A DNA stretch of 46,097 bases from Lachnospiraceae bacterium. GTDB lineage: Bacteria; Bacillota; Clostridia; Lachnospirales; Lachnospiraceae. Numbering within the stretch: the first letter of the stretch is position 1; each line of letters starts with the position of its first letter. Position numbers and translations under genes: made by a program. The stretch covers positions 1 through 46,097 of the forward strand of contig JAJQCZ010000005.1 of the NCBI GenBank assembly GCA_021202465.1, read 5' to 3'. The notes under the pieces were generated by a model, which was given only the letters and a program-made list of their open reading frames with translations, was not told where the DNA came from and did no database searches. Shown here piece by piece: positions 34,943-43,999 of this stretch.

Positions 34943-35428
34943 ATGAACACAATACCGAGTTATACAATGCCAATTCTGAGTTCTATGTTTCACCCACAAA
35001 CGAACCGAAAGAACCGTGGAATTGCAAAAAAAGCTCTGTATTCCTTGGTTACTATCTCATCCGCTATTGGTATCGGATTGCTGGTAGGATGTTTTTTCGC
35101 CCCGTGGCTATTCAACACTGCTACACTATCTACAACCGGCACAACATTAGTAGGAGCATATTACTCAATCTTCGCAATTTTTGCTCCTTTCATCTTGTTT
35201 TGCTCATGCTTACATGGATGCAAGAAGTTCAACCGGAAACTATTTAGTGAGCGTGTTACCAACAGATTCACCGCCACAGATGTTCTCTATGCTATTCAAG
35301 CAATATGTATTAGCTTCTTGAAAACAGCGTTGATCTATTATTTAATTGCAATCTTTTCCTCTCCGATCGTCTTAATCGTGGTTGTCCTGATTGCAACCAA
35401 CTCTGTTCTTAAGATTTTCAAATGGTAG
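34943..35428 (+). CDS. Membrane protein, probably frameshifted at an A7 run
   Basis: The intact frame gives 161 residues with two hydrophobic pairs (LVTISSAIGIGLLVGCFFAPW, IFAIFAPFILFCSCL, FLKTALIYYLIAIFSSPIVLIVVVLI), thus about four TM segments. However, the strong ribosome binding site AGAAAGGAG points to ATG 34939 in a different frame, whose product MDEHNTELYNANSEFYVSPTN is a normal hydrophilic N-terminus. The first ~25 residues of the 34943 frame look like a shadow. The two frames meet at seven A residues (35026-35032); loss of one A would join them into a 162-residue protein. Sequencing error, phase variation, or slippage during transcription could each explain this. Confidence 0.65.
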   Translation: MNTIPSYTMPILSSMFHPQTNRKNRGIAKKALYSLVTISSAIGIGLLVGCFFAPWLFNTATLSTTGTTLVGAYYSIFAIFAPFILFCSCLHGCKKFNRKLFSERVTNRFTATDVLYAIQAICISFLKTALIYYLIAIFSSPIVLIVVVLIATNSVLKIFKW

Positions 35429-35438
35429 GTGATAAGCT

Positions 35439-35666
35439 ATGGCACGATTACAAAACATTCTCGATGACTTTAACGAAGCGATTGCCGATGTAGCTGTTGC
35501 CTGGCAAAAACAGCGTGGCAATTTCACAGATAATAAAATAGAACAGTTTGGCACCAATATTTTACGCCCCATATCCAACGCCGGTGCCAAGCTCAACTTA
35601 CAAGCGGAGCAGTTAGGCTCTGCACTTAAAAAATTAGCGGATCAGGGGCTGATCGACCGCTATTAG
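35439..35666 (+). CDS. 75-residue helical protein of unknown function
   Basis: A small, mostly helical protein (ILDDFNEAIADVAVAWQKQRG, then NAGAKLNLQAEQLGSALKKL) between the membrane protein and the FtsK-like ATPase, 12 bases from the latter. It has no signal peptide or TM segment. Its size, helical content and position next to a type-VII-like ATPase make it a possible secreted partner or chaperone, but no WXG motif is present. Function unknown. Confidence 0.65.
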   Translation: MARLQNILDDFNEAIADVAVAWQKQRGNFTDNKIEQFGTNILRPISNAGAKLNLQAEQLGSALKKLADQGLIDRY

Positions 35667-35678
35667 GAGGGATGAAAT

Positions 35679-38600
35679 TTGCGGCAAACTGGAATGAACA
35701 CTTTATATACAAAGGTTTCCTCTGTGCGAGAACAGTTGATTCTTTTTGCGGGTCAAATGGAGTCTCTGGAACAGGACTATAATACAATAGTTGCAGAGTT
35801 GGAAAACTCATTCGTTGATAGCAAGGCGTTCTGGGAAAGAACCACCACAGATAAGAAAGCGACTGCTTCTCAAAAAGCTGGGATAGCTTTGGAGAGACTT
35901 GACCAGATGGCAAGCGGGCTAAATCTTCTTGATGTACAGTTAAGCCAAGTAAACCAGAGCTATGCAAAAAGGCATGATGCGCTATCTATGGTCACTGCCC
36001 CGAATGTTACATATCAAACCGAAGAAGCCTTTTTATCTCGAATGGAGGAAATAGCAAAAGAAGCTAAAGCCATTGCTTCAGAATGTTCTCTTACTCTTAA
36101 AGCCCAACCGTTGCAAGAGTTCACAATGCTTTTTTCAGGAAAGAGAAAGCAGCTCTATGGGCGACTTGCAGAGTTAATTGCAGAGGGGAAATCTATAAGG
36201 GATCAGGCATACTCAACCATTCAAAAAAATCTGGCAGCAACCAATCAACAGTTGGATGCTACCAAGGAAACAGAAATCGACAAGGCAGCTACAGAAACTG
36301 CCGATTTACTTGCGGCTTTAGAGGAACGACACACAGAAGAAATCACTTCTACCATTGCGTCCTATGAACTTTCGATTGAAAACTGCCTTCCGAGAAATGA
36401 TATTGAAAACCTGCGTATTCTTTCTGACAGTGTAAGGACTCAAGATATACTACCAGATACATTTTCTGAGTTTATCTCCTATGGCTCATACGGAGTGACA
36501 TTAGGCGAGGTCGCATACAATTCCTATGTCGTATCTCTTGTGAACCGTTTATACTACGGTTTTATCGAGAACCAGAATCTCTGCTTGCCAGCCATTCTGG
36601 ATTTGAGAGAAAAAGCTAACTTCATGCTGTTCGACGAAAGCGAATCTATAAGAGTTCGCAATGCAGTTAATTCCATCATTTTCTCGTCACTGAAGAACCA
36701 GCCTGCATCGCACCAGAAGTTTATTCTTTTTGATCCTGAAGGACGCTCCAAGGGCTTTGTTCCATATTTGGAGTTTATGCGTAGTAACCCTGTTGTCATG
36801 TACAATAGAGTCTTTACAACTCAACAGCAGATTCGAGAGCAGGTAGAAGAACTGTCTGCATTTATTGATGAGTTTAGTCAGACGAAGCTGGCAGATAGCT
36901 CTGATATTTTCGCATATAACAGGGTATCTGTTGAACGACCTGAATCTCTAAAATGCCTTTGCTTGTTAAACTTCCCTAAAGACTTTGACGAGCAGATGTT
37001 GGAGCAGTTTGCAAATATCGTCAAAAACGGAAGTAGCTGCGGCGTTCAGACGGTTATTCATTTTGATGAAAATGCAATTAGGAACTCCAGCAGCACAACT
37101 TACATAGATTTACTTGCAAAGATTAGAGAAAGTTGCATTTGCTTACAGCCATCCACTACCGGCTGGTATTCAGAGAACGGCACAAATTGGGTATTCAATC
37201 CTCAACCCACACAGAAAACTATGTTGGATTTCTGCGAATTGTATGCTTCCAAATATGCCGAGGTAACAAGTTCTATCCTGCCGATTACCAAGGTAATTCC
37301 CGAAAACGCTTGGTTTTCTGGCGACTCCAGTTCCCTCTTTTCTGTGCCGATTGGCAAGGACGAGAACGGAACTATACAGTATTTGGAGTTTGGCGATCCT
37401 GTGTCAAAAGGCACATCGCATCACGCTTTGGTTACTGGTTCTCTGGGTTCCGGCAAGTCTACTCTGCTACATACAATAATAATGAGTACACTTGTGGCAT
37501 ATAGCCCGGACGAAATCAATTTGTACCTACTTGACTTTAAGAGTGGTACAGAGTTCCAGGTTTACGCAAATCATAAGATTCCTCACATAAAGGTCATTGC
37601 ACTGGATGCAATGCAAGAGTTTGGACAAAGCGTACTGGATGAATTGGTGAACATGATGCAGGAACGCTTGGATATGTTCACGGAAGAAGCTAAAAATGGA
37701 TACCCTGTCAAAGACATTGCCAGCTATCGCAAATATACAGGTAAAAAGATGCCCCGTGTACTTGTTGTAGCAGACGAGTTCCAGGTGCTGTTCAGTGAAG
37801 CCCACAACCGTCGTGTTGCAAACACTTGTGCTACCAGATTGGCAGATATAATTTCGCTGTATCGAGTTTGTGGTATTCACTTCGTATTGGCTACGCAGAC
37901 CATGAGCAGACTCTGTAACGGCTTCACGGTATCCCCTTCCACATTGAGCGAAATTTATGTCCGTATCGGTCTTAAATGCTCCGAACCCGAATGTAACCTG
38001 TTGTTTGGAGACAGTAACGCTAAATCGGCATTTGGAAAAATGGGCGATACGAAAGGAACCGCAGTCTATAACGCAGACTATGTGACTGAAAAGCCCGTTG
38101 GATTCAAGGTGGCATTCTGCGATACAGATACGCAGGAACGAATGTTAGAAGCTATCGAATCCCGTTATGGCTTAGTAGAAACGGCTACACCTACCAAGGT
38201 ATTCATTGGTGAAACTGTTCCTCGCCTTTCCGAATGTGCTGGGTTCCACAATTTTGATAACCTCGAAGTTCTTTCAAATGTACCGGTTTATTTGGGTGAG
38301 CCAATCCGTATAGATCAGCCTGTTACACTCAATGTAAGCCGCATGAAGCGAAGCACATTGCTCATTGTAGGTAGTGAAAGACGCATGAGCGACCAACTTG
38401 TAGCTGTGTATATGAAAAATGCTATCAAGTCACAGCCGCACAAACTGGCAATGGCTACTGAGCAATCCGTGTATTTGTTTGACGGCCTCTCGATAATGGG
38501 TGAACCATTGCCAGATAAAGTATCCCGTGTAGTCAGCAACGGAGCTGCGGACATTAAGCTGGCAAAGGATGTATTTGATGTTCTTCCTTTAATCGACGAG

Positions 38601-39173
38601 CTATACGGTATCTATGAAAAGAGAAAACAACAGCGCTTGACCATGGATGGGCGTAAATCTCAGTTCGCTACAATCCATATCGTGATAAACGATTTCCAGT
38701 GGATTGAGCCAATCGTCCTCATGCTTAACAATAAATCCGTAGATGATTTCCTGGTAACACAGAATGAACCAGCACCTGACTTCGGAGCTGATGGGGATGA
38801 CTTGTTCGGATTTGTTAATAAGCCACACAAAAACGACATGGGCGGTGTTATGGATAGCTTTTTGGCAGATCTTACTCCTGCTAAAACTACAACCTCTAAC
38901 ATCTCCTACCACAAAAAACTGATGACCTTGATTGAATCTGGATACATCTACGGCTTCAATGTCGTAATGAGTTGTCCTGACTTTATTTCAATCAAAGAAA
39001 TCATCTATGAGTGCATACCGAAATTTCAAAATCGTATTCTATTCTCTTTGAGCGACAAAGATGCAGACCGTATCATTTCCGAAGCACGAGTAGAAAATCT
39101 CAAGTCCAACATTGCCCTGTTTTATGATGGGGTCAACCCGGCTTATCAATTTAAGCCTTATGACATTATTTAA
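35679..39173 (+). CDS. FtsK/SpoIIIE-type tandem ATPase, EssC/EccC-like
   Basis: A 1164-residue protein. Residues 1-~270 are largely coiled coil. Two ATPase domains follow. The first is complete: Walker A GSLGSGKST (587-595), Walker B VLVVADEFQ (D699, E700), then FVLATQTMSR and the FtsK-type IYVRIGLKCSE. The second, ~860-1164, is degenerate: STLLIVGSERRMSDQ in place of a P-loop and IHIVINDFQWIE at the Walker B place. An active plus a degenerate FtsK domain is the arrangement of type VII secretion ATPases, although no TM anchor or FHA domain is seen here. The start is TTG 35679, placed by AGGAGGG seven bases upstream; the ATG at 35672 is out of frame. Confidence 0.85.
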   Translation: MRQTGMNTLYTKVSSVREQLILFAGQMESLEQDYNTIVAELENSFVDSKAFWERTTTDKKATASQKAGIALERLDQMASGLNLLDVQLSQVNQSYAKRHDALSMVTAPNVTYQTEEAFLSRMEEIAKEAKAIASECSLTLKAQPLQEFTMLFSGKRKQLYGRLAELIAEGKSIRDQAYSTIQKNLAATNQQLDATKETEIDKAATETADLLAALEERHTEEITSTIASYELSIENCLPRNDIENLRILSDSVRTQDILPDTFSEFISYGSYGVTLGEVAYNSYVVSLVNRLYYGFIENQNLCLPAILDLREKANFMLFDESESIRVRNAVNSIIFSSLKNQPASHQKFILFDPEGRSKGFVPYLEFMRSNPVVMYNRVFTTQQQIREQVEELSAFIDEFSQTKLADSSDIFAYNRVSVERPESLKCLCLLNFPKDFDEQMLEQFANIVKNGSSCGVQTVIHFDENAIRNSSSTTYIDLLAKIRESCICLQPSTTGWYSENGTNWVFNPQPTQKTMLDFCELYASKYAEVTSSILPITKVIPENAWFSGDSSSLFSVPIGKDENGTIQYLEFGDPVSKGTSHHALVTGSLGSGKSTLLHTIIMSTLVAYSPDEINLYLLDFKSGTEFQVYANHKIPHIKVIALDAMQEFGQSVLDELVNMMQERLDMFTEEAKNGYPVKDIASYRKYTGKKMPRVLVVADEFQVLFSEAHNRRVANTCATRLADIISLYRVCGIHFVLATQTMSRLCNGFTVSPSTLSEIYVRIGLKCSEPECNLLFGDSNAKSAFGKMGDTKGTAVYNADYVTEKPVGFKVAFCDTDTQERMLEAIESRYGLVETATPTKVFIGETVPRLSECAGFHNFDNLEVLSNVPVYLGEPIRIDQPVTLNVSRMKRSTLLIVGSERRMSDQLVAVYMKNAIKSQPHKLAMATEQSVYLFDGLSIMGEPLPDKVSRVVSNGAADIKLAKDVFDVLPLIDELYGIYEKRKQQRLTMDGRKSQFATIHIVINDFQWIEPIVLMLNNKSVDDFLVTQNEPAPDFGADGDDLFGFVNKPHKNDMGGVMDSFLADLTPAKTTTSNISYHKKLMTLIESGYIYGFNVVMSCPDFISIKEIIYECIPKFQNRILFSLSDKDADRIISEARVENLKSNIALFYDGVNPAYQFKPYDII

Positions 39174-39190
39174 GAAAAGGAGTTGTAATT

Positions 39191-39463
39191 ATGGCAGGAA
39201 AATCTTCCCCTGAAGCAATGGATCGTATGATCAACAACATCACAAAATTTATTCAGGTGCAGCAGAGTGTTGCCCAGTCTCTGAAAAGCGATTATATCGC
39301 AGTTGGTGAAGAATGGGATGACAAGCAGTATCAAAACCTGGGTGCCGTAATTGACCAAGCTGTTGCAACCCTTTCCTCTAACTATGCAACGCTTTCCGAA
39401 TGTACAACAAGATTGCAGGTTCTCAAGCGCATGCTGGAGGATTACCTTTCTCACCAGATTTAA
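39191..39463 (+). CDS. WXG100-like small protein
   Basis: A 90-residue, two-helix protein with a central turn VGEEWDDKQYQNLG. The tryptophan at position 42, the total length of 90 and the helix-turn-helix profile match WXG100/ESAT-6 type proteins, although the third residue of the motif is D, not G. These proteins are dimeric substrates or structural parts of type VII secretion. Its position right after the FtsK-like ATPase (17 bases) and before a metallopeptidase with a helical N-terminus supports that reading. AAAAGGAG precedes the ATG. Confidence 0.7.
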   Translation: MAGKSSPEAMDRMINNITKFIQVQQSVAQSLKSDYIAVGEEWDDKQYQNLGAVIDQAVATLSSNYATLSECTTRLQVLKRMLEDYLSHQI

Positions 39464-39478
39464 GAAACGGGGTAAATC

Positions 39479-40843
39479 ATGGGCAACGGAGTAAATACAA
39501 ATATCGAAGCCCTGCACGAAATTAAGGATAGCTTAGTTCGATTTCAAGAGCGTATTGCTCCTTTGCAAAGTGAACTTACACAAGCGTTTCAGGAAATTGA
39601 TGAACAACTTTCTCAAAGCGTAAAGTTCAAAATGAGACAGCTTGAAGAAAGACAACGCAGAGGAACAGACGAAGGACGAACAGACACCTTCGCTTGCGAT
39701 ACCTGCCCTGGAAGAATCCGACTTCTCATTCGCAGTGACACTACACATTGCCGAGAACAGGGATGTAACGGAACATTGCACAGAGTCCATACAGACCGCA
39801 CCTATTCTTCAGAACAGCGTAGAAAAGACATGGACGAACTCGAACAACTTCGTCAAATGGTCAATAACTACAATCAACAGAAGAACGAGTTCCAGCATTT
39901 ATTCGCATCGTTCTTCTCGTCTGAAGCAGGTAACGCTTATAGAGGTATTGCATCACTCGCAAGCTGCATCAGTATTCTGGAACAGTATTTAGGAACTACT
40001 ATCTCGTTCGATGCAGGTCTCGAACAAGATGAAGCTAAAGAAAAAACGCTAAACGCATCTGCGACAAACAGCTTAGACAGAGCGACAAACGGTGCTGTTG
40101 AAGTACCGCTGATGTCCGACCTCTCGGATTCGTTTATCGCAAAACTGCCGCATAGTCGTTCGGCTGCTGTTCATACGGCTTATGCCAAGGCACCTGACTA
40201 TATCGTTTCGGCAATCAACCAACACTGTGACAAGCTCCGGTGTATTAAAGATACCGAATACGAAACAGATTGCTATGGACACTATGTTTTGAACAGATAT
40301 GGCATGAGAGTAAAAGAGTCTTGCCACTATTCACCGATGGAACATCATATAGCTATGCACAATGATATGACAGATGCTGAGTATGCAGATGTACTCCAGC
40401 ACGAACTCGGACATTTCATTGATGATGTACTTGGGCGACCTTCAACCGGTGATAGGTTCCGACAAGCCTTTTCAGATGCCGCAGCAAGATATAACACAGA
40501 TACACCCCACGGACGAATGATGCTAAACAATATGCTGGACGATGCGTTTTCTACTGGTGCTGCTTTTGACAGAAACATAACCGATATAATCTCGGCTTTG
40601 ACCCACAATGATCCTGTCGTGGTAAGACGCTTTACAGAAGAAGGTATCGCATATTACAGACACCAAAACGATTATTGGGATCGACAACTACGAGATGGCA
40701 CCAATGCTGGCATGAGGGAAAAGGATTCTTTTGCAAATATATTTGCGATTGAAACCGGAAGCTATCGTATCTCTACAAACTTTGCTGAACGCTGGTTTCC
40801 ACAGCTTTCCAAAGCTCTCAGAGATAGCATAGGAGGAGCATAA
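39479..40843 (+). CDS. Zinc metallopeptidase with helical N-terminus
   Basis: A 454-residue protein. Residues 1-~60 are a coiled coil (IEALHEIKDSLVRFQERIAPL). Residues ~70-105 hold CDTC and C-x4-C with nearby histidines, a possible zinc ribbon. A second helical part follows (~115-175). The C-terminal ~230 residues carry the zincin motif LQHELGHFIDD (H308, E309, H312), and a later KDSFANIFAIETGSY may supply the third ligand glutamate, as in ATLF/anthrax lethal-factor-like proteases. It may be an effector, or the processing peptidase of the system. No signal peptide. Weak point: between 39642 and ~39850 another frame also reads well, so the zinc ribbon should be treated with care. Confidence 0.75.
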   Translation: MGNGVNTNIEALHEIKDSLVRFQERIAPLQSELTQAFQEIDEQLSQSVKFKMRQLEERQRRGTDEGRTDTFACDTCPGRIRLLIRSDTTHCREQGCNGTLHRVHTDRTYSSEQRRKDMDELEQLRQMVNNYNQQKNEFQHLFASFFSSEAGNAYRGIASLASCISILEQYLGTTISFDAGLEQDEAKEKTLNASATNSLDRATNGAVEVPLMSDLSDSFIAKLPHSRSAAVHTAYAKAPDYIVSAINQHCDKLRCIKDTEYETDCYGHYVLNRYGMRVKESCHYSPMEHHIAMHNDMTDAEYADVLQHELGHFIDDVLGRPSTGDRFRQAFSDAAARYNTDTPHGRMMLNNMLDDAFSTGAAFDRNITDIISALTHNDPVVVRRFTEEGIAYYRHQNDYWDRQLRDGTNAGMREKDSFANIFAIETGSYRISTNFAERWFPQLSKALRDSIGGA

Positions 40844-41047
40844 ATGGATATGTATGAATTTGGCAAGGTGTGCCAGCCACTAAACAAAAAGTACAATGAA
40901 CTATTTGGATATATTCCGCACCACGATGACTTTCCTTGTACAAGAGAAGCATATGTGGATGCTTTAACCCAAGCAATAACACAAAAGAAAGAAGTGTTCT
41001 ATTTTCTCCCTGGGCTTTCAGGGGAAGTAGTAGAAATCTCTGAATAA
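40844..41047 (+). CDS. 67-residue protein of unknown function
   Basis: Begins with the base after the stop of the metallopeptidase (TAA|ATG), preceded by AGGAGG within the last codons. The product, MDMYEFGKVCQPLNKKYNE at its start, is acidic and soluble, ending LPGLSGEVVEISE. No family is recognised. The position directly after a possible toxin-like peptidase would suit an immunity or chaperone protein; this is inference from order only. Confidence 0.6.
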   Translation: MDMYEFGKVCQPLNKKYNELFGYIPHHDDFPCTREAYVDALTQAITQKKEVFYFLPGLSGEVVEISE

Positions 41048-41062
41048 GGGGGGGAAATAACA

Positions 41063-41572
41063 ATGGCAATTAGAATTGGCGAAGATGGAACAATCATTAA
41101 CGGCGATGAAGTTATTTCAAGCAGCGGAACCGTCATTAGAGATGACGGAACTATTGAATCATCCAACATCGCAGTTAGCAATGTTCCGCAGAGAAGTTAT
41201 GTGTCTCATGCTGCTCCCGTATCTCCGCTTGAAAATGGAGCCAATCGTCAGGCACAACCTGTTGAGACTGCACCAACGCCAGCAGTTCAGCCAGACCGTA
41301 GAATGACTACTGCCACAACAAAAAGCATCGCTGATCTGGAGTTTGATTTGATGGTTGCAGAAGGTCATGCACGGGGAGCTGTTCCGAAAACACCGCTGAT
41401 TGCAGCAATCGTTATGTTGCTTTGTGGCATTGCAATTTACCCGATATTCCTTATCGGTACAGCTGTTGCAGGTATTATGGTTTTCACTGGCTTCTCTAAA
41501 AAATCTTCTTATGAAGAAGAAGTACAGCGTATAAGAAACGAAATTAGTTCTCTCAAACAACGACAAAGATAG
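41063..41572 (+). CDS. Two-TM membrane protein with DGTI repeats
   Basis: A 169-residue protein. The N-terminus has a repeated beta-hairpin-like motif (IGEDGTIINGDE, IRDDGTIESS), then a disordered P/Q/A-rich linker to ~residue 85, a short helix, and a hydrophobic pair (PLIAAIVMLLCGIAIYPIFLI, GTAVAGIMVFTGF) followed by a charged C-terminal helix. No enzymatic motif. It could anchor cytoplasmic parts of the island's apparatus at the membrane. GGGGGG precedes ATG 41063. Confidence 0.65.
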   Translation: MAIRIGEDGTIINGDEVISSSGTVIRDDGTIESSNIAVSNVPQRSYVSHAAPVSPLENGANRQAQPVETAPTPAVQPDRRMTTATTKSIADLEFDLMVAEGHARGAVPKTPLIAAIVMLLCGIAIYPIFLIGTAVAGIMVFTGFSKKSSYEEEVQRIRNEISSLKQRQR

Positions 41573-41583
41573 GAGGTGTTTAG

Positions 41584-43068
41584 ATGTCTATCTACATTGA
41601 CAAGATGAAAGATTTGCTTGATGCGAATACAGCAATCGCAATACAGCAACTCGAAAATGATAGTGCCGCTGGTAATCTGGAAGCCACTTATCTTCTTGGT
41701 AAAGTGTATTTTGACGGAATCTATGCTGCTCCTACTGCTGATAGATTTATTCCGCTTTGGGAAAAAGGAGCATCAAATAACATTGATTGTCTCCGTTCTC
41801 TGGGTGACTGCTATTTCTTTGGCTCTGGGTATCCTGGGAGCAATGAAAAAGCCATTGAGATTTACAATGAAGTCATACGGAGAAACCCTAACGATCATCA
41901 GGCACTATGCCGGATTGGTCGTATGCACGGTCACGGATGGGGATTTACAAAAAATATCCCCTACTCTATTACCTTGCTTGAAGATGCATGGAGAAAAGGT
42001 TCTGGCAGAGCTGCGACAGAAATCGGTTTGCTGTATATGTTTAATATGGAAAAAACCATAGACAACATAAAAGCCGCAGTTAAATGGTATCAGCGTGGTG
42101 CTGAAATGGGTGATAGCAAAGGTTGTTATCGCATGGGTCTGCTCTATAAATGGGGTGATTACGGACTTCCTGAAAGTCCTAAAACTGCATACCAGTATTT
42201 TGTGCGTGGAAAAGAACTGAGTGATTGTCTATCCATGTTAATCACATCTACCGGTTGTGGTGTAGCAACGCCCGAAGAAATGAGAGCGTTTTTTGCCGAA
42301 GCAGAACGCAGAGCAAATTGGAATGATGCCGAACTTCAAGACGCATTAGGAGAAGCCTACGCTCGTGGTTTGGGAGTTCCTGCAAATAAAGAATTGGCAT
42401 CTAAGTGGTATGAAAAAGCGATAGAAAACGGAAACACCTTTTCTGAATATCAGTATGGAATGAAATATGTTCTGGGAATAGATGGGTTTGAAGTAGATCA
42501 TCGCAAAGGATATGAATACCTTTCTCATGCAGCCCAAGCCGGTCAAACTTATGCAATGAAGCCTTTGGCAGAATTGCTTGATGATGAATACATCCCTGGG
42601 CTGTCTACAGAAGAAAGAAACAGCCAAATGATTTATTGGTTTGAAAAAGCCGTAGAAAACGGAGATGAATGGGCGGCAGTTACTCTTGGACGAAAATATG
42701 AGAATGGCTATTCACCAGTTCAAGTTGATGTCGCAAAGGCGATCTACTACTACCAGTTTGCCGCTGACCATGACATTGATATGGTCTATTTATCTTTGGG
42801 AAAGCTGTATATGGTTTCGGGCGAAACAGCAAATTACAAATTAGCTCACCGCTATCTTTCTCTTGCGCAAGAAAAAACTACCATTGATTACTACCTTGGA
42901 GAAATCGAATTGTGTTATGGAAGGATGAATAAAGATGGCCTCGGTATTCCTAAGAACCTTGAAGAAGCATATAAACATTTTACAATAGCGGCTTCTAAAG
43001 GAAATACCGAAGCAACAGAGGAACTAAAACATTTCAAAAAAGGTCTTTTCGGATGGAAACTTATCTGA
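41584..43068 (+). CDS. Sel1-repeat protein, large
   Basis: A 494-residue protein built of Sel1-like repeats (TPR-related, ~36 residues each), visible as AATEIGLLYMFNMEKTIDN, AVKWYQRGAEMGDSKGCYRMG, DALGEAYARGLGVPANKELA, SKWYEKAIENGN, AVTLGRKYENGYSPVQVDV. No signal peptide, so it is probably cytoplasmic and acts as an adaptor or scaffold in protein complexes. AGGAGGTG precedes the ATG by 5 bases. It is followed by a shorter paralogue. Confidence 0.85.
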   Translation: MSIYIDKMKDLLDANTAIAIQQLENDSAAGNLEATYLLGKVYFDGIYAAPTADRFIPLWEKGASNNIDCLRSLGDCYFFGSGYPGSNEKAIEIYNEVIRRNPNDHQALCRIGRMHGHGWGFTKNIPYSITLLEDAWRKGSGRAATEIGLLYMFNMEKTIDNIKAAVKWYQRGAEMGDSKGCYRMGLLYKWGDYGLPESPKTAYQYFVRGKELSDCLSMLITSTGCGVATPEEMRAFFAEAERRANWNDAELQDALGEAYARGLGVPANKELASKWYEKAIENGNTFSEYQYGMKYVLGIDGFEVDHRKGYEYLSHAAQAGQTYAMKPLAELLDDEYIPGLSTEERNSQMIYWFEKAVENGDEWAAVTLGRKYENGYSPVQVDVAKAIYYYQFAADHDIDMVYLSLGKLYMVSGETANYKLAHRYLSLAQEKTTIDYYLGEIELCYGRMNKDGLGIPKNLEEAYKHFTIAASKGNTEATEELKHFKKGLFGWKLI

Positions 43069-43096
43069 TAAGAACAAAAATATGGAGGTGAAAACA

Positions 43097-43948
43097 ATGG
43101 GAATGAGCAAATATACCGAGTTATACGGTTGTGTTATGAGTTATCTTAATGCTCAGGATTGGGAATCTGCCTACTCTCTCGTAAAAAACGGGGACTTGCA
43201 AGGCGACGGAAATGCAACCGCAATTCTGGCTGAATTCTATCTGCACGGAGTTGGTGTCCCTGAGGATGTTGAAACGGCCCTTGAACTGCTCGAAAGAGCA
43301 ATTTCAAGGGGATGTATGGAAGCTGCGGATAAGCTTGGAAGCCTTTATCTGGTAGGAGAAAAAGTTCCTCAAGATGACCGAAAAGGAGTTTCTTATCTAA
43401 TTAAAGCAGCTGACATGGGTGATCCACTGTCCATGGGGAAATTAGCAACTGCCTATCTAAACGGTGTTGGTGTTGCACAAGATTATGCCAAATCATTGGA
43501 ATGGGGGCAAAAAGCAGCAAAACTCGGAGATAAAAACGGCATGGAAATTGTCGCAATAATCTACGATGACGGACTTGGTGTCTACCGAGACCCTATGCAG
43601 GCGGCACATTGGTATCGTGAATGCTTGCAGCAAGACCCCGACAATACATTCGATATGTATCGCTTAGTTGTTTGTCTTGCAGATCCTTTCGAGGACTTTA
43701 ATTTGCATCCTGATTATTCCATGTTGGAAGAAGCTTTTTCTTGGGCAAGCAAAGGCGTAGAAAAAGGTGACCTGGACTGTCACATGATGGTTGCTTGGTT
43801 CTACGAAACCGGCAAAGTTGTAGACCAGGACTTCAGCATGGCATACAAATATTTCAAGATTGCCGCAGACAATGGACATGAAATGTCTATTGAACTTATC
43901 AAGCGTTACAGAAGAAATATCTTCGGTAACTACTATCTTCCGCAGTAA
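43097..43948 (+). CDS. Sel1-repeat protein, small
   Basis: A 283-residue second Sel1-repeat protein: ILAEFYLHGVGVPEDVETAL, AADKLGSLYLVGEKVPQDD, KLATAYLNGVGVAQDYAKS, VAIIYDDGLGVYRDPMQA, AWFYETGKVVDQDFSMA. GGAGGTG at 43084-43090 sets the start at ATG 43097. Together with its neighbour it probably gives two adaptors that recognise different partners of the same apparatus; this is inference. Confidence 0.85.
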   Translation: MGMSKYTELYGCVMSYLNAQDWESAYSLVKNGDLQGDGNATAILAEFYLHGVGVPEDVETALELLERAISRGCMEAADKLGSLYLVGEKVPQDDRKGVSYLIKAADMGDPLSMGKLATAYLNGVGVAQDYAKSLEWGQKAAKLGDKNGMEIVAIIYDDGLGVYRDPMQAAHWYRECLQQDPDNTFDMYRLVVCLADPFEDFNLHPDYSMLEEAFSWASKGVEKGDLDCHMMVAWFYETGKVVDQDFSMAYKYFKIAADNGHEMSIELIKRYRRNIFGNYYLPQ

Positions 43949-43999
43949 ACGTCTATGGCGATACTGAATAAAAAATCTACCATAAAGGAGAGAAACATT

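Noticed and set aside
34915-35247. 110-codon open frame overlapping the island membrane protein
   Set aside because: Only its first part from ATG 34939 is likely real, as the N-terminus of the frameshifted membrane protein; the rest is out of frame with the TM segments.
39642-39992. Alternate frame inside the metallopeptidase gene
   Set aside because: It starts at a TTG without a ribosome binding site and the main frame is continuous through the catalytic domain; kept only as a caution about the zinc-ribbon segment.
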